Positions 37,558 to 48,944 are shown, numbered from the stretch's first letter. The stretch is 64,000 bases of DNA from Osmia lignaria lignaria (GCF_051020975.1 NW_027478166.1:8433501-8497500), one strand, 5' to 3'. The notes: generated by a model not told the origin, from the letters alone. Numbers and translations are program-made.

Positions 37558-40500
37558 GTGGAGGGTAACGCTAGAGTCCGTCCAAGCCGTGATGGTTGCT
37601 GGTACGTTCAATCCCCTTTGTACTTCCGCAATTAATTTGGAAAGAAGCACGGCGCCGCATAATTCCAGGCGTGGGATGCTGACTGCTTTGACCGGAGCGA
37701 CCTTGGTTTTTGCCACAAGCAGTGTGGTTACGCTGACTTCTCCCTTGGACACTCGCAGGTAGACGACGGCTGCATAAGCTCGCTGGGAGGCATCGCAGAA
37801 CCCGTGCAGATCCAGTTGCGCCGAGTCTGCTGAGTAGTTCGTCCAGCGAGGAATGGCCAAAGCGTCGAGTTGGCTCAGCGACGTCCGGAAGGTTTTCCAT
37901 GCGGAAAGCAGTTGGTCAGGTAAGTCCTCATCCCACTCTGCGCCAATTATCCAGAGGTCCTGCATGAGAATCTTTGCGAAAATTAAAACAGGGGCCGCCC
38001 ATCCCAAGGGGTCGAAGAGACTGGCTACTTCCGAGAGGATACGCCTTTTTGTGTATCGGGAGGGCTCTTTGAGGGGTGGAAGGACACGCAAGGAGAAGGT
38101 GTCCGTGGTTGGCCTCCAGACGACTCCCAAGGTACTGACTCCAGTGTGGTCCTGGAACACGCAGGCTTGACTTTCTTCCGCTTCCTGTAAGCTCGGCTTA
38201 TTCGATGCCCATTTACTCAGATCGAAGCCTCCCGATTGCAGGATGGAGATGACCTGTCGTCGTAATTCCAGAGCTGCTTCCTCGTCGTCGGCCCCGGCAA
38301 GGATATCATCCACATACGAATGCCGACGAATTGCGACCGCTCCCAGCGGAAAACGTTCCTCTTCGTCTGCCGCTAGTTGGACCAACACCCGCAGCGCAAG
38401 GAAGGGCGCGCAGGCTGTGCCATAGGTGACGGTCTTGAGCCTGAAGTCCTGTACAGGTTGATCGGGTCTGGAGCGCCAAAGTATCCTGGTCCAGTCCGCG
38501 TCCGCCGGATCTACTCGAATCTGCCGAAACATTTTAACAATATCCGAGGTAAATACTACTCGAAAAAGGCGCCATCGTGTTAAAATCATCCAGAGGTCTG
38601 ACTGTAGTTTCGGTCCAGACAGCAGGCAGTCGTTGAGAGAGGATCCCGTGGCGGTGCGAAAGGAGGCATTGAAGACGACCCTGATTTTGCCAGTAGGGTC
38701 GTATCGCTTCGCCACAGCATGGTGCGGTAGATAGTAGGCTGGATCCTGAACCGCAGATTCCGGTACCGCCTCCATGTGACTCAAGGCCGCGTACTCGTCC
38801 ATGAACTGCGAGTACTTGTCTCGCCAGGCTTCGTTGGACGCCAACTTGCGCTCACAGCTGAGCAGCAGCTTTAGCGCCGTCGATCTGCTGGGCTTCAGGG
38901 CGAGGCTTGGATCCAATTTGAAAGGTAGGTGCACCGAGTAGCGGCCTGTTTCGTCCCGATAGTGCGTCTCTCGAAAGTGCCGCTCACATTCTCGGTCCTC
39001 GGGTGATAACGGGGGCTGTTCGTGTAGCTCCTCGAGCTCCCAAAAGCGCCGAAGCAGCCTATTCGTTGAGTCGTCCGTTTGGCAATGAAGGCTGTGGACG
39101 ACTGCCTTGCTGCTAGGTCCTTTGGCATCAGAGACAGGGCCCATCAGTACCCACCCAAGAGGCGTACGCCGCGCCGTTGGGGTACCCATCGGTCCAACCC
39201 TCGACTCGTCCTGTAACAAAACTCCACAAATATCAGCTCCTAGGATCAAGTCAACACGAGAGGGTACTCCATATTCAGGATCGGCGAGAATCACTCCTTG
39301 AAGGTGCGGCCAAGACTGTGGTTGCACTGCTCGAGCTGGGAGCAACGCCGTCAGTTTCCGCAGCACCAATGCACGAACCGACAAGTGAAAGCTGGGGTCT
39401 AGACGAGAGCGCAAAGAAAAGGAAACTTCGCTTTTCGCCAGTCCACTCTCATTCTCCTGTACTCCTGAGATGGCGACGCTAACCGCCCGCCGTGGCAAAC
39501 GGAGTGCTTGAGCTACCCAACCCGATACCAGCGACGTGTCCGAACCGGTGTCTAGCAGGGCTCTGACCTCTAGGTGTTCCCCTGATGGTGCCTCCACCCT
39601 CACCTTGGCCGTTGCTAAGAGCGCGGCGGGTCGAGTGGTAGCTGAACAGGCGAAGGAGGCAGCTACGTTTTTTTCTTCGATGTCGGAAAAAACCGCTGGC
39701 GGTGGAGATGTTGGAGCGTCTCCTTTGGCCGTGGGTGCACTCTTCGCGGGACTCGCCATCGCATCATGGAGGAGCGTGTGGTGCTTGTTGCCGCACGCTA
39801 AGCAGACTTGGCTGGATGGGCACTTGTTCGAGTCGTGGCCAACAGTCAAGCAGTTAAAACACGCCTGTAGTTGTTGCGCTCGCTCCTTCCGGCGCCGTGG
39901 TGGGAGCGCCTTTAGCTTAGAACAATAAGCAAAGTTATGATTTCCTGCACACGAGGGGCACTTACGGGGGGCGGGACTCTTGGCCGATGCAGCTAGGACT
40001 GCGACTTTAGACCGTTTTACAGACGCCTCCTTGTTTGTTTTAGCCAGGGCACCTTTGGTTGTTGCGGGATGCAACACGGGGTCGGCCGCCTGAGCAGCAT
40101 CCAGCGCTTGGATGCGATTTTCTAGGAAAAGAGAAAGCTGTCGGAACGACGGGATGTCACGACTATCAGCAAGAGAGGTTTCCCAGGCCAGGTGGGTGGT
40201 TTTGTCCAATTTTTGGCTTAAGAAATAAACAAACCACTCATCCCATTGAGGTACCGGTTTGTTTAGCGCCGTGTACGCCCTGATCGATTGTCTGAATGTA
40301 TCTAACAGCCTTTTCAATTCCGCGGCAGACTGCTGTTGCGCGGGAGGGCAGGAGAGAAGAGCCCGGTGGTGCGAGAAAGACAGAAGACGCAAATTCCCGT
40401 ACCGCTGCTCCAGATCCTCCCAGGCTCCTTGGTATCCAGCATCGGTGATTGGCGTATTTTGGATGACCTCCGCCGCTTCCCCGGTCAAGGCCGTCTTCAG

Positions 40501-40980
40501 GTACAGCAATTTCTGTACATCTGGAAGATTGGGAACGCTGTGAACGAGGCTCCGGAAAAGATCTCGGAAACTCTCCCACTGCAGGGGGTCTCCCGAGAAG
40601 GTAGGTAATTGTATCTTTGGCAATTGCGGCTTTGCCGGCGGGTCTGGAGGCGCTTGTACTCCACGCGAGGGACCCGCATTCGCGAGGTCCTCTTGGTACT
40701 GCGCCATCTGAGCCGCGACCTGAAGATAAGCTTCTTCGATGGTGGAAAAGCGGTCTTGGTCTACGTAAGCACTGTCCTCGGCTTCTTTGAATCGCAACAG
40801 TTGACGGTGACCATTTAAAAACGCATCCCAATATCGCTCAAGGAGACCTCTACGTTGTTCCAAAACTGCCCGCGTAATTTTTTCCCTACCCAATTTACAA
40901 AGGTTAGTCCAAAACCGTTGGATCCAACGTCCGAGTTCCTCCTGTTCCCGTAAAATATCCACGTATTCAGTCGAAGGCAT
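37555..40980 (-). CDS. Gag-protease-reverse transcriptase-RNase H part of the BEL/Pao polyprotein
   Basis: 1141 codons from ATG (A at -3, first AUG of the transcript) to an in-frame TGA. Residues about 118-300 resemble the retrotransposon Gag region (LPTFSGDPLQW, DUF1759-like). Three zinc knuckles follow: C341/C344/H348/C353, C374/C377/H382/C387 (classic CX2CX4HX4C) and C393/C396/H400/H405. The aspartic protease has DTGSD at 477-481. The reverse transcriptase has TSDIVKMFRQI at 811-821 (D813) and YVDD at 889-892. A Pao peptidase A17-like segment covers about 975-1015. RNase H starts with FCDAS (D1063), E1106 in PRLELCGA and D1135 in TDSS. The expected length is a full Gag-Pol of about 1740 residues, so this part is truncated. 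The stop falls where relatives usually have Trp, just after the RNase H TDSS motif. It would act in cytoplasmic virus-like particles. Confidence 0.93.
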   Translation of the reverse strand: MPSTEYVDILREQEELGRWIQRFWTNLCKLGREKITRAVLEQRRGLLERYWDAFLNGHRQLLRFKEAEDSAYVDQDRFSTIEEAYLQVAAQMAQYQEDLANAGPSRGVQAPPDPPAKPQLPKIQLPTFSGDPLQWESFRDLFRSLVHSVPNLPDVQKLLYLKTALTGEAAEVIQNTPITDAGYQGAWEDLEQRYGNLRLLSFSHHRALLSCPPAQQQSAAELKRLLDTFRQSIRAYTALNKPVPQWDEWFVYFLSQKLDKTTHLAWETSLADSRDIPSFRQLSLFLENRIQALDAAQAADPVLHPATTKGALAKTNKEASVKRSKVAVLAASAKSPAPRKCPSCAGNHNFAYCSKLKALPPRRRKERAQQLQACFNCLTVGHDSNKCPSSQVCLACGNKHHTLLHDAMASPAKSAPTAKGDAPTSPPPAVFSDIEEKNVAASFACSATTRPAALLATAKVRVEAPSGEHLEVRALLDTGSDTSLVSGWVAQALRLPRRAVSVAISGVQENESGLAKSEVSFSLRSRLDPSFHLSVRALVLRKLTALLPARAVQPQSWPHLQGVILADPEYGVPSRVDLILGADICGVLLQDESRVGPMGTPTARRTPLGWVLMGPVSDAKGPSSKAVVHSLHCQTDDSTNRLLRRFWELEELHEQPPLSPEDRECERHFRETHYRDETGRYSVHLPFKLDPSLALKPSRSTALKLLLSCERKLASNEAWRDKYSQFMDEYAALSHMEAVPESAVQDPAYYLPHHAVAKRYDPTGKIRVVFNASFRTATGSSLNDCLLSGPKLQSDLWMILTRWRLFRVVFTSDIVKMFRQIRVDPADADWTRILWRSRPDQPVQDFRLKTVTYGTACAPFLALRVLVQLAADEEERFPLGAVAIRRHSYVDDILAGADDEEAALELRRQVISILQSGGFDLSKWASNKPSLQEAEESQACVFQDHTGVSTLGVVWRPTTDTFSLRVLPPLKEPSRYTKRRILSEVASLFDPLGWAAPVLIFAKILMQDLWIIGAEWDEDLPDQLLSAWKTFRTSLSQLDALAIPRWTNYSADSAQLDLHGFCDASQRAYAAVVYLRVSKGEVSVTTLLVAKTKVAPVKAVSIPRLELCGAVLLSKLIAEVQRGLNVPATITAWTDSSVTLH

Positions 40981-41339
40981 CGTAATTCTTCCCTTTTCAG
41001 ATCAGGGCGTTTCCGAAAACCGTTAGAAGCACCGACTGTTGACTCGAAGTTCAAGACGTTCCGAAGCGTTTACAAACACAGGCTCGACCTCAGGAGACAA
41101 CGCCCAAGCGGGTGACGTCACGGCAGGACCGTTACGGCAAGAGAAATGATTTAAATAAAGAATGGGACTTATCTTTCTCCTTTTGACTCCCTTTTCCGAG
41201 GCCTGGTTGATTTGTTCGTGGAGTCCGGTCTTGAGGCGGCGAGTCAATCCTCCCGCGTTGGAGTCCAGCCGCAATTTCCCAGGAATCGTCACTGGCACCA
41301 CTCACTCGCGACGTGGAAGAACGTTCGTTGACCGCCAAA
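40981..41339 (-). other. Untranslated leader between primer site and gag
   Basis: No minus-strand ATG occurs in this leader or in the R/U5 part of the LTR. The first AUG after the predicted start site (about 41625) is the gag start at 40980. A perfect TGACGTCA palindrome (CRE-like) lies at 41113-41120. Open frames crossing this region have no ATG start of their own and no recognisable product. Confidence 0.75.
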
Positions 41340-41340
41340 A

Positions 41341-41358
41341 ATCCGGCTCGAAGGACCA
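41341..41358 (-). other. Primer-binding site for tRNA-Tyr
   Basis: On the minus strand TGGTCCTTCGAGCCGGAT starts one base after the LTR end. Its complement, ATCCGGCTCGAAGGACCA, is what I recognise as the 3' end of animal tRNA-Tyr including the added CCA. The tRNA's 5' acceptor strand starts CCTTCGA, which pairs with TCGAAGG. The match extends two further bases (AAATCC). Reverse transcription would be primed here. Confidence 0.8.
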
Positions 41359-41647
41359 ATGTTTGATCGTTTCGCCCCTTAACCGGGAAAGGGGTTAGAG
41401 AACGGATTCGGCTGAAAGTTTTTGCCGGTGCGCGACCTTGCCGAAGCGATATCTTCCAATGGAGCAACCGCGTATAGAAAAAGGTGCGAAGTGATCACGC
41501 AGGATCTTTGATTCTGAGAAATGTATTTTAATAAAGCGAAAATTAAAGAAAAGTTTAACAGTTCTTGGCAACCGAAGCAGATCGTTCGAATACTGCGCTA
41601 AACTTGTACGCTAAGCCGAGTATGTGAAAAGCAAGTATGCGGCGGCA

Positions 41648-41655
41648 TATTTATA
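41648..41655 (-). promoter_or_regulatory. Predicted TATA box of the 5' LTR
   Basis: TATAAATA on the minus strand, set in a GC-rich surround. An initiator-like TCACAT (41627-41622) places its A at 41625, 30 nt downstream of the first T, the usual TATA-to-start spacing. The nearest minus-strand ATG overlaps the TATA box, and none follows until gag, which fits this start. Confidence 0.6.
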
Positions 41656-41780
41656 TTATGGTTCCCTCGTCCCCGCCGTCGCCCGCCGGTCCATCAGCCC
41701 AGTCGGCTCGCTACGTCGGCCAACGGAGCGAGAGAGATGGCTGGAGGCCGGCGGAACGAACAGCAGAGACGAAGGAAGCG

Positions 41781-41798
41781 ATCTAGAAATTTCTAGAT
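41781..41798. promoter_or_regulatory. Palindromic heat-shock-element-like site in 5' LTR U3
   Basis: ATCTAGAAATTTCTAGAT is a perfect 18-bp palindrome. Read as pentamers it gives TC-ta-GAA-at-TTC-ta-GA: two perfect alternating GAA/TTC units and two partial flanking units, close to the heat-shock factor consensus nGAAnnTTCnnGAAn. It lies about 130 bp upstream of the predicted TATA box on the minus strand. The same palindrome is at 35434-35451 in the 3' LTR. Function is inferred from sequence only. Confidence 0.5.
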
Positions 41799-41819
41799 GA
41801 CTCGTTCGACGCTCGAACA

Positions 41820-41824
41820 GAATT
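41820..41824. repeat. Target-site duplication, right copy
   Basis: GAATT immediately after the CA end of the right LTR, matching 35008-35012. The satellite then resumes with ATGTTTCTTAC. Confidence 0.95.
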
Positions 41825-44800
41825 ATGTTTCTTACTTTTTATGTTCTATGATATTTTTTGATCAGACGCGTAGTTCTCGAGATATATCAAGATATTTAAA
41901 AGTTCCAAAGCCGCACCAACATAATAGAGATACAGAAACACCGTGGCCCCTTTCTTTGAGATATCTCCGCACTATTGCGAGCTGCAAATGCCACTTCCAG
42001 CTTAGCTGTGCAGAAGAAGAACAACAAGAAGAAGAAATATCTCGAAATATGTCCGTCAGGCCACTTCCCTTGAGATAAATCTGCAAATATCTCGGAAACG
42101 GAGAGAGCTATGGCAAAATGTTAAGAGACCTTTTTTGTAGAGAATTAAGTTTCCTACTTTTCATGTTCTACGATATTTTTTGATCAGATGCGTAGTTCTC
42201 GAGATATATCAAGATATTTAAAAGTTCCGAAGCCGCACCAACATAATAGAGATACAGAAACACCGTGGCCCCTTTCTTTGAGATAACTCTGAACTATTGC
42301 GAGCTGCAAATGCCACTTCCAGCTTAGCTGTGCAGAAGAAGAACAACAAGAAGAAGAAATATCTCGAAATATGTCCGTCAGGCCCCTTCCCTTGAGATAA
42401 ATCTGCAAATATCTCGGAAACGAAGAGAGCTATGGCAAAATGTTAAGAGACCTTTTTTGTAGAGAATTAAGTTTCCTACTTTTCATGTTCTATGATATTT
42501 TTTGATCAGATGCGTAGTTCTCGAGATATATCAAGATATTTAAAAGTTCCGAAGCCGCACCAACATAATAGAGATACAGAAACACCGTGGCCCCTTTCTT
42601 TGAGATAACTCTGAACTATTGCGAGCTGCAAATGCCACTTCCAGCTTAGCTGTGCAGAAGAAGAACAACAAGAAGAAGAAATATCTCGAAATATGTCCGC
42701 CAGGCCCCTTCCCTTGAGATAAATCTGCAAATATCTCGGAAACGAAGAGAGCTATGGCAAAATGTTAAGAGACCTGTTTTGTAGAGAATTAAGTTTCCTA
42801 CTTTTCATGTTCTATGATATTTTTTGATCAGATGCGTAGTTCTCGAGATATATCAAGATATTTAAAAGTTCCGAAGCCGCACCAACATAATAGAGATACA
42901 GAAACACCGTGGCCCCTTTCTTTGAGATAACTCTGCACTGTTGCGAGCTGTAAATGCCACTTCCAGCTTAGCTGTGCAGAAGAAGAACAACAAGAAGAAG
43001 AAATATCTCGAAATATGTCCGTCAGGCCCCTTCCCTTGAGATATATCTGCAAATATCTCGGAAACGAAGCGAGCTATGGCAAAATGTTAAGAGACCTTTT
43101 TTGTAGAGAATTATGCTTCCTACAATTTATGTTCTATGATATTTTTTGATCAGAAGCGTAGTTTTCGAGATATATCGAGATATTTAAAAGTTCCGAAGCC
43201 GCACCAACATAATAGAGATACAGAAACACCGTGGCCCCTTTCGTTGAGATAACTCTGCACTAGTGCGAGGGGCAAATGCCACTTCCAGCTTAGCTGTGCA
43301 GAAGAAGAACAACAAGAAGAACAAATATCTCGAAATATGTCCGTCAGGCCCCTTCCCTTGAGATAAATCTGCAAATATCTCGGAAACGAAGCGAGCTATG
43401 GCAAAATGTTAAGAGACCTTTTTTGTAGAGAATTATGTTTCCTACTTTTTATGTTCTATGATATTTTTTGATCAGAAGCGTAGTTTTCGAGATATATCGA
43501 GATATTTAAAAGTTCCGAAGCCGCACCAACATAATAGAGATACAGAAACACCGTGGCCCCTTTCTTTGAGATAACTCTGCACTATTGCGAGCTGCAAATG
43601 CCACTTCCAGCTTAGCTGTGCAGAGGAAGAACAACAAGAAGAAGAAATATCTCGAAATATGTCCGTCAGGCCAGTTCCTTTGAGCTGAATCTGCAAATAT
43701 CTCGGAAACGAAGCGAGCTATGGCAAAATGTTAAGAGACCTTTTTTGTAGAGAATTAAGTTTCCTACTTTTTATGTTCTATGATATTTTTTGATCAGATG
43801 CGTAGTTCTCGAGATATATCAAGATATTTAAAAGTTCCGAAGCCGCACCAACATAATAGAGATACAGAAACACCGTGGCCCCTTTCTTTGAGATAACTCT
43901 GCACTATTGCGAGCTGCAAATGCCACTTCCAGCTTAGCTGTGCAGAGGAAAAACAACAAGAAGAAGAAATATCTCGAAATATGTCCGTCAGGCCAGTTCC
44001 TTTGAGCTGAATCTGCAAATATCTCGGAAACGAAGCGAGCTATGGCAAAATGTTAAGAGACGTCTTTTGTAGAGAATTATGTTTCCTACAATTTATGTTC
44101 TATGATATTTTTTGATCAGAAGCGTAGTTTTCGAGATATATCGAGATATTTAAAAGTTCCGAAGCCGCACCAACATAATAGGGATACAGAAACACCGTGG
44201 CCCCTTTCTTTGAGATAACTCTGCACTAGTGCGAGCCGCAAATGCCACTTCCAGCTTAGCTGTGCAGAAGAAGAACAACAAGAAGAAGAAATATCTCGAA
44301 ATATGTCCGTCAGGCCCCTTCCCTTGAGATAAATCTGCAAATATCTCGGAAACGAAGCGAGCTATGGCAAAATGTTAAGAGACCTTTTTTGTAGAGAATT
44401 ATGTTTTCTACAATTTATGTTCTATGATATTTTTTGATCAGAAGCGTAGTTTTCGAGATATATCGAGATATTTAAAAGTTCCGAAGCCGCACCAACATGA
44501 TAGAGATACAGAAACACCGTGGCCCCTTTCTTTGAGATAACTCTGCACTAGTGCGAGGGGCAAATGCCACTTCCAGCTTAGCTGTGCAGAAGAAGAACAA
44601 CAAGAAGAAGAAATATCTCGAAATATGTCCGTCAGGCCCCTTCCCTTGAGATAAATCGGCAAATATCTCGGAAACGAAGCGAGCTATGGCAAAATGTTAA
44701 GAGACCTTTTTTGTAGAGAATTAAGTTTCCTACTTTTTATGTTCTATGATATTTTTTGATCAGATGCGTAGTTCTCGAGATATATCAAGATATTTAAAAG

Positions 44801-45403
44801 TTCCGAAGCTGCACCAACATAATAGAGGTACAGAAACACCGTGGCCTCTTTCTTTGAGATAACTCTGCACTATTGCGAGCTGCAAATGCCACTTCGAGCT
44901 TAGCTGTGCAGAAGAAGAACAACAAGAAGAAGAAATATCTCGAAATATGTCCGTCAGACCCCTTCCCTTGAGATGAATCTGCAAATATCGCGGAAACGAA
45001 GCGAGCTATGGCAAAATGTTAAGAGACCTTTTTTGTAGAGTATAATGTTTCCTACAATTTACGTTCTATGATATTTTTTGATCAGAAGCGTAGTTTTCGA
45101 GATATATCGAGATATTTAAAAGTTCCGAAGACGCACCAACATAATAGAGATACAGAAACACCGTGGCCCCTTTCTTTGAGATAACTCTGCACTAGTGCGA
45201 GCCGCAAATGCCACTTCCAGCTTAGCTGTGCAGAAGAAGAACAACAAGAAGAAGAAATATCTCGAAATATGTCCGTCAGGCCCCTTCCCTTGAGATAAAT
45301 CTGCAAATATCTCGGAAACGAAGCGAGCTATGGCAAAATGTTAAGAGACCTTTTTTGTAGAGAATTATGTTTTCTACAATTTATGTTCTATGATATTTTT
45401 TGA

Positions 45404-46691
45404 TCAGAAGCGCAGTTTTCGAGATATATCGAGATATTTAAAAGTTCCGAAGCCGCACCAACATAATAGAGATACAGAAACACCGTGGCCCCTTTCTTTG
45501 AGATAACTCTGCACTATTGCGAGCTGCAAATGCCACTTCCAGCTTAGCTGTGCAGAGGAAGAACAACAAGAAGAAGAAATATCTCGAAATATGTCCGTCA
45601 GGCCAGTTCCTTTGAGCTGAATCTGCAAATATCTCGGAAACGAAGCGAGCTATGGCAAAATGTTAAGAGACGTTTTTTGTAGAGAATTATGTTTCCTACA
45701 ATTTATGTTCTATGATATTTTTTGATCAGAAGCGTAGTTTTCGAGATATATCGAGATATTTAAAAGTTCCGAAGCCGCACCAACATAATAGGGATACAGA
45801 AACACCGTGGCCCCTTTCTTTGAGATAACTCTGCACTAGTGCGAGCCGCAAATGCCACTTCCAGCTTAGCTGTGCAGAAGAAGAACAACAAGAAGAAGAA
45901 ATATCTCGAAATATGTCCGTCAGGCCCCTTCCCTTGAGATAAATCTGCAAATATCTCGGAAACGAAGCGAGCTATGGCAAAATGTTAAGAGACCTTTTTT
46001 GTAGAGAATTATGTTTTCTACAATTTATGTTCTATGATATTTTTTGATCAGAAGCGCAGTTTTCGAGATATATCGAGATATTTAAAAGTTCCGAAGCCGC
46101 ACCAACATAATAGAGATACAGAAACACCGTGGCCCCTTTCTTTGAGATAACTCTGCACTATTGCGAGCTGCAAATGCCACTTCCAGCTTAGCTGTGCAGA
46201 GGAAGAACAACAAGAAGAAGAAATATCTCGAAATATGTCCGTCAGGCCAGTTCCTTTGAGCTGAATCTGCAAATATCTCGGAAACGAAGCGAGCTATGGC
46301 AAAATGTTAAGAGACGTCTTTTGTAGAGAATTATGTTTCCTACAATTTATGTTCTATGATATTTTTTGATCAGAAGCGTAGTTTTCAAGATATATCGAGA
46401 TATTTAAAAGTTCCGAAGCCGCACCAACATAATAGGGATACAGAAACACCGTGGCCCCTTTCTTTGAGATAACTCTGCACTAGTGCGAGCCGCAAATGCC
46501 ACTTCCAGCTTAGCTGTGCAGAAGAAGAACAACAAGAAGAAGAAATATCTCGAAATATGTCCGTCAGGCCCCTTCCCTTGAGATAAATCTGCAAATATCT
46601 CGGAAACGAAGCGAGCTATGGCAAAATGTTAAGAGACATTTTTTGTAGAGAATTATGTTTCTACAATTTATGTTCTATGATATTTTTTGAT
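45404..46691. repeat. Tandem dimer higher-order repeat, 644 bp, two units
   Basis: The rare GAAGCGCAGTTTTCG variant occurs at 45409 and 46053. Each is followed by a linked-variant monomer and then a CATAATAGGGATAC monomer ending ATGTTTTCTAC or ATGTTTCTAC. Similar dimers flank this region. Confidence 0.75.
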
Positions 46692-48944
46692 CAGAAGCGT
46701 AGTTTTCGAGATATATCGAGATATTTAAAAGTTCCGAAGCCGCACCAACATAATAGAGATACAGAAACACCGTGGCCCCTTTCTTTGAGATAACTCTGCA
46801 CTAGTGCGAGCCGCAAATGCCACTTCCAGCTTAGCTGTGCAGAAGAAGAACAACAAGAAGAAGAAATATCTCGAAATATGTCCGTCAGGCCCCTTCCCTT
46901 GAGATAAATCTGCAAATATCTCGGAAACGAAGCGAGCTATGGCAAAATGTTAAGAGACCTTTTTTGTAGAGAATTATGTTTTCTACAATTTATGTTCTAT
47001 GATATTTTTTGATCAGAAGCGTAGTTTTCGAGATATATCGAGATATTTAAAAGTTCCGAAGCCGCACCAACATAATAGGGATACAGAAACACCGTGGCCC
47101 CTTTCTTTGAGATAACTCTGCACTAGTGCGAGCCGCAAATGCCACTTCCAGCTTAGCTGTGCAGAAGAAGAACAACAAGAAGAAGAAATATCTCGAAATA
47201 TGTCCGTCAGGCCCCTTCCCTTGAGATAAATCTGCAAATATCTCGGAAACGAAGCGAGCTATGGCAAAATGTTAAGAGACCTTTTTTGTAGAGAATTATG
47301 TTTTCTACAATTTATGTTCTATGATATTTTTTGATCAGAAGCGTAGTTTTCGAGATATATCGAGATATTTAAAAGTTCCGAAGCCGCACCAACATAATAG
47401 AGATACAGAAACACCGTGGCCCCTTTCTTTGAGATAACTCTGCACTAGTGCGAGCCGCAAATGCCACTTCCAGCTTAGCTGTGCAGAAGAAGAACAACAA
47501 GAAGAAGAAATATCTCGAAATATGTCCGTCAGGCCCCTTCCCTTGAGATAAATCTGCAAATATCTCGGAAACGAAGCGAGCTATGGCAAAATGTTAAGAG
47601 ACCTTTTTTGTAGAGAATTATGTTTTCTACAATTTATGTTCTATGATATTTTTTGATCAGAAGCGTAGTTTTCGAGATATATCGAGATATTTAAAAGTTC
47701 CGAAGCCGCACCAACATAATAGAGATACAGAAACACCGTGGCCCCTTTCTTTGAGATAACTCTGCACTAGTGCGAGCTGCAAATGCCACTTCCAGCTTAG
47801 CTGTGCAGAAGAAGAACAACAAGAAGAAGAAATATCTCGAAATATGTCCGTCAGGCCCCTTCCCTTGAGATAAATCTGCAAATATCTCGGAAACGAAGCG
47901 AGCTATGGCAAAATGTTAAGAGACCTTTTTTGTAGAGAATTAAGTTTCCTACTTTTTATGTTCTATGATATTTTTTGATCAGATGCGTAGTTCTCGAGAT
48001 ATATCAAGATATTTAAAAGTTCCAAAGCCGCACCAACATAATAGAGATACAGAAACACCGTGGCCCCTTTCTTTGAGATAACTCTGCACTATTGCGAGCT
48101 GCAAATGCCACTTCCAGCTTAGCTGTGCAGAGGAAGAACAACAAGAAGAAGAAATATCTCGAAATATGTCCGTCAGGCCAGTTCCTTTGAGCTGAATCTG
48201 CAAATATCTCGGAAACGAAGCGAGCTATGGCAAAATGTTAAGAGACGTCTTTTGTAGAGAATTATGTTTCCTACAATTTATGTTCTATGATATTTTTTGA
48301 TCAGAAGCGTAGTTTTCGAGATATATCGAGATATTTAAAAGTTCCGAAGCCGCACCAACATAATAGGGATACAGAAACACCGTGGCCCCTTTCTTTGAGA
48401 TAACTCTGCACTAGTGCGAGCCGCAAATGCCACTTCCAGCTTAGCTGTGCAGAAGAAGAACAACAAGAAGAAGAAATATCTCGAAATATGTCCGTCAGGC
48501 CCCTTCCCTTGAGATAAATCTGCAAATATCTCGGAAACGAAGCGAGCTATGGCAAAATGTTAAGAGACCTTTTTTGTAGAGAATTATGTTTTCTACAATT
48601 TATGTTCTATGATATTTTTTGATCAGAAGCGTAGTTTTCGAGATATATCGAGATATTTAAAAGTTCCGAAGCCGCACCAACATAATAGAGATACAGAAAC
48701 ACCGTGGCCCCTTTCTTTGAGATAACTCTGCACTAGTGCGAGCCGCAAATGCCACTTCCAGCTTAGCTGTGCAGAAGAAGAACAACAAGAAGAAGAAATA
48801 TCTCGAAATATGTCCGTCAGGCCCCTTCCCTTGAGATAAATCTGCAAATATCTCGGAAACGAAGCGAGCTATGGCAAAATGTTAAGAGACCTTTTTTGTA
48901 GAGAATTATGTTTTCTACAATTTATGTTCTATGATATTTTTTGA

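Larger units (their letters stand above)
35013..41819 (-). mobile_element. BEL/Pao-class LTR retrotransposon, full length, minus strand
   Basis: A 6807-bp element with two 460-bp LTRs bounded by TG...CA, flanked by GAATT duplications. In transcription order on the minus strand: 5' LTR (41360-41819), tRNA-Tyr primer site, about 360-nt leader, gag-pol frame (40980 to 35755), short 3' untranslated region, interrupted purine tract, 3' LTR (35013-35472). The domain order Gag, zinc knuckles, protease, RT, RNase H, integrase with a YVDD RT, and no separate gag stop, is typical of BEL/Pao. No env frame is present. LTR identity means recent insertion. The copy carries one in-frame TGA, so it may be non-autonomous as it stands. 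Confidence 0.96.
41360..41819 (-). repeat. 5' LTR (460 bp)
   Basis: Identical to 35013-35472. On the coding strand I infer U3 at 41819-41626, R at about 41625-41510, and U5 from there to 41360. This rests on the TATA box, the initiator-like TCACAT and the ATTAAA signal. Boundaries within the LTR are predictions. Confidence 0.95.

Noticed and set aside
41340..41358. A tRNA gene fragment
   Set aside because: Only the 3' 18-20 bases including the non-genomic CCA are present, placed exactly one base from the LTR. That is the signature of a primer-binding site, not a tRNA gene.
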